A DNA stretch of 16,241 nt from Rickettsia typhi. Its GTDB lineage: Bacteria; Pseudomonadota; Alphaproteobacteria; Rickettsiales; Deianiraeaceae. A program made the position numbers and the translations under genes. The notes under the pieces were generated by a model. That model saw only the letters and a list, made by a program, of their open reading frames with translations, ran no database searches and had not been told where the DNA came from. The stretch lies in assembly GCA_945878495.1 (NCBI GenBank), contig CAMCTP010000019.1:1-16241 (forward strand), written 5' to 3'. Position 1 is the first letter of the stretch. Each line of letters starts with the position of its first letter. This document shows, in pieces, positions 15,351 through 16,241 of this stretch.

Positions 15351-16072
15351 AATTTTTCATAAAATTCTATCATCTCCTCAACCTCACCCTGATTAACAAT
15401 TCTACCAGAATTCATCACATAACAATAATTACACAATTTTCGTATTTCATCGACATTGTGACTTATTGTAAGACCTATGTCAACTTCATTCCATTTTTGC
15501 AGCATAAAATCGTATGATTTTTTAATAAAGTCTCGATCGCCGGTTGCAAATGCTTCATCAAGAATTATTATATCTCCTTTTTGAAAAACAGTGGCTGAAA
15601 ATATCAATCTTGCTCTCATCCCCATTGAGTATAGCTTTATTGGCACATCTATTTTATCGCCAAGTTCAGAAAACTCAATAATTTTTCGTTCAATTTCAAA
15701 ATTCCAATCACCACCTTTTCCGTTGTATATAAACATCAATTTAATATTATCCCTGCCAGTTAATTCACCATTCATACCAGCGCCAAGGTCGAGTACTGGT
15801 AAAAAAGATCCCTTTGTTTCAATACTTCCGCTTGACAGGGGATAGGTTTGCAGAATTGCACGCATAAGCGATGTTTTGCCTGCTCCGTTTTTCCCTAAAA
15901 ATCCAATTCTATCGCCAGTTTTTATTGATAGATTAATATCAGTTAATATATCGATTTCTTTTGTCGTAATTTTTTTGGTTTTACCAAGCAAAATATCTCG
16001 CATGGAAACCACTTTTTTCTCAGGATTATCAATGGTTATAGTGGCGTTTTTAAGAATGATTTTACTTGACAT
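15347..16072 (-). CDS. ABC transporter ATPase for polysaccharide export (Wzt-like)
   Basis: This ATPase powers glycan or glycolipid export through the Wzm-like permease. From ATG 16072 it is 241 residues. Walker A is GKNGAGKT (60-67), the family's LDLGAGMNGELTGRDNI segment is at 94-110, the signature YSMGM (148-152) replaces LSGGQ as in other Wzt/KpsT/TagH proteins, Walker B is DIIILDEAF (167-175), and the switch His is 205. The frame is open back to 16180, which would add 36 residues. That start would overlap the divergent plus-strand gene, and the conserved fold begins at residue 2, so I prefer 16072. The C-terminal carbohydrate-recognition domain of long Wzt proteins is missing, so export probably does not rely on terminal-sugar recognition by the ATPase. 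Confidence 0.92.
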   Translation of the reverse strand: MSSKIILKNATITIDNPEKKVVSMRDILLGKTKKITTKEIDILTDINLSIKTGDRIGFLGKNGAGKTSLMRAILQTYPLSSGSIETKGSFLPVLDLGAGMNGELTGRDNIKLMFIYNGKGGDWNFEIERKIIEFSELGDKIDVPIKLYSMGMRARLIFSATVFQKGDIIILDEAFATGDRDFIKKSYDFMLQKWNEVDIGLTISHNVDEIRKLCNYCYVMNSGRIVNQGEVEEMIEFYEKL

Positions 16073-16092
16073 ATTTTTTGACCATCTAAGCC

Positions 16093-16120
16093 AATTTATT
16101 GCTACTTTTTTTATTGTCAA
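16093..16120 (-). promoter_or_regulatory. Predicted promoter of the Wzt/Wzm/phosphatase operon
   Basis: On the minus strand a perfect -35 TTGACA (16120-16115) is followed after 16 bases by TAAATT (16098-16093), four of six matches to the -10. The leader to ATG 16072 would be about 15 bases. The weak -10 lowers confidence. Confidence 0.4.
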
Positions 16121-16123
16121 TAA
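16111..16123. promoter_or_regulatory. 13-base dyad covering both divergent -35 elements, possible operator
   Basis: TTATTGTCAATAA is a perfect palindrome around a central T: six bases, one base, six bases. It contains the -35 hexamer of both divergent promoters. A protein bound here would affect both. In AT-rich DNA a 6+6 dyad can arise by chance. Confidence 0.3.
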
Positions 16124-16141
16124 TAAGAATGGGTTTATGAT
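16114..16141 (+). promoter_or_regulatory. Predicted promoter of the rightmost plus-strand gene
   Basis: TTGTCA (16114-16119) and TATGAT (16136-16141) are 16 bases apart, each one mismatch from consensus. Transcription would start near 16148, about 14 bases before the ATG at 16162. This also supports the shorter ATPase start. Confidence 0.5.
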
Positions 16142-16161
16142 TTTAGTAAATTTGGTTTTAT

Positions 16162-16241
16162 ATGAACGGAAACTCAACAAACAATGATAACAAGAGTGAT
16201 GGAAAAAGCAATGGCTTTGTAGGATTTTTAGAAAACCTACT
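16162..16241 (+). CDS. Unidentified protein, only the first 26 codons present
   Basis: An ATG at 16162 opens a frame that continues through the right edge. The visible residues are hydrophilic and rich in Asn, Ser, Asp, Gly and Lys, then change to a more hydrophobic GFVGFLENL segment. There is no signal peptide in this part. The well-placed upstream promoter and the divergent arrangement support a real gene, but too little is visible to assign a family. Confidence 0.55.
   Translation, partial: MNGNSTNNDNKSDGKSNGFVGFLENL

Noticed and set aside
16073..16180. N-terminal 36-residue extension of the Wzt-like ATPase
   Set aside because: The frame is open, but it would overlap the divergent gene's start and both predicted promoters. 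The conserved ATPase fold begins right after the Met at 16072.
15591..16187. Plus-strand open frames opposite the ATPase gene
   Set aside because: They lie entirely antisense to a gene with intact Walker motifs and show no recognisable domain; they are compositional shadows.

Overview
This window is AT-rich, roughly one third G+C estimated by eye from a few lines. It is densely packed with housekeeping genes of Gram-negative bacterial type. Many genes overlap by a few bases, and no stretch of 300 bases lacks a gene. The protein families, the signal peptides and lipobox, and the polysaccharide exporter fit a reduced-genome alphaproteobacterium, perhaps Rickettsiales-like or another host-associated or streamlined lineage. 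The lineage is inferred from style, not from a marker gene. The retained aroB gene argues against classical Rickettsia, which lack the shikimate pathway. UGA is used as a stop codon, so the code is the standard bacterial one.

Layout. (1) Positions 1-5197, all minus strand and read right to left: an unknown basic Gln-rich protein, priA (replication restart helicase), a small lipoprotein, nth (endonuclease III), aroB (3-dehydroquinate synthase), and a secreted protein cut by the left edge. From priA onward the spacing is 9 bases or less, so these genes look like one operon mixing DNA repair/restart, envelope and aromatic synthesis. (2) Positions 5213-6789, plus strand: an extended -10 promoter, tRNA-Leu(UAG), then tig (trigger factor) starting 23 bases after the tRNA. 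A 16-bp inverted repeat follows tig. (3) Positions 6899-11019, minus strand: fabD, a BepA-like M48 metalloprotease with a TPR-like tail, and dnaG, with consecutive genes overlapping. (4) Positions 11079-14007, plus strand: glmS and a DNA polymerase III delta' subunit (holB-like), diverging from fabD across a 59-bp promoter region. (5) Positions 13996-16072, minus strand: a Wzt-like ATPase, a Wzm-like permease and a histidine phosphatase with overlapping ends, a small polysaccharide or glycolipid export operon. (6) Positions 16162-16241, plus strand: the first 26 codons of an unidentified gene, diverging from the export operon over an 88-bp region where both predicted promoters use the same -35 block.

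The genes fall into three groups: replication and repair (priA, nth, dnaG, holB), envelope precursors and envelope quality control (fabD, glmS, the M48 protease, Wzm/Wzt, the lipoprotein), and protein folding (tig). I found no CRISPR array, insertion sequence, prophage, toxin-antitoxin pair, defence island or integration site. I do not see a clearly new biological system. The most interesting items are the two divergent promoter regions with overlapping elements, the histidine phosphatase fused into a sugar-export operon, the unknown small envelope and basic proteins, and the tRNA-tig junction.
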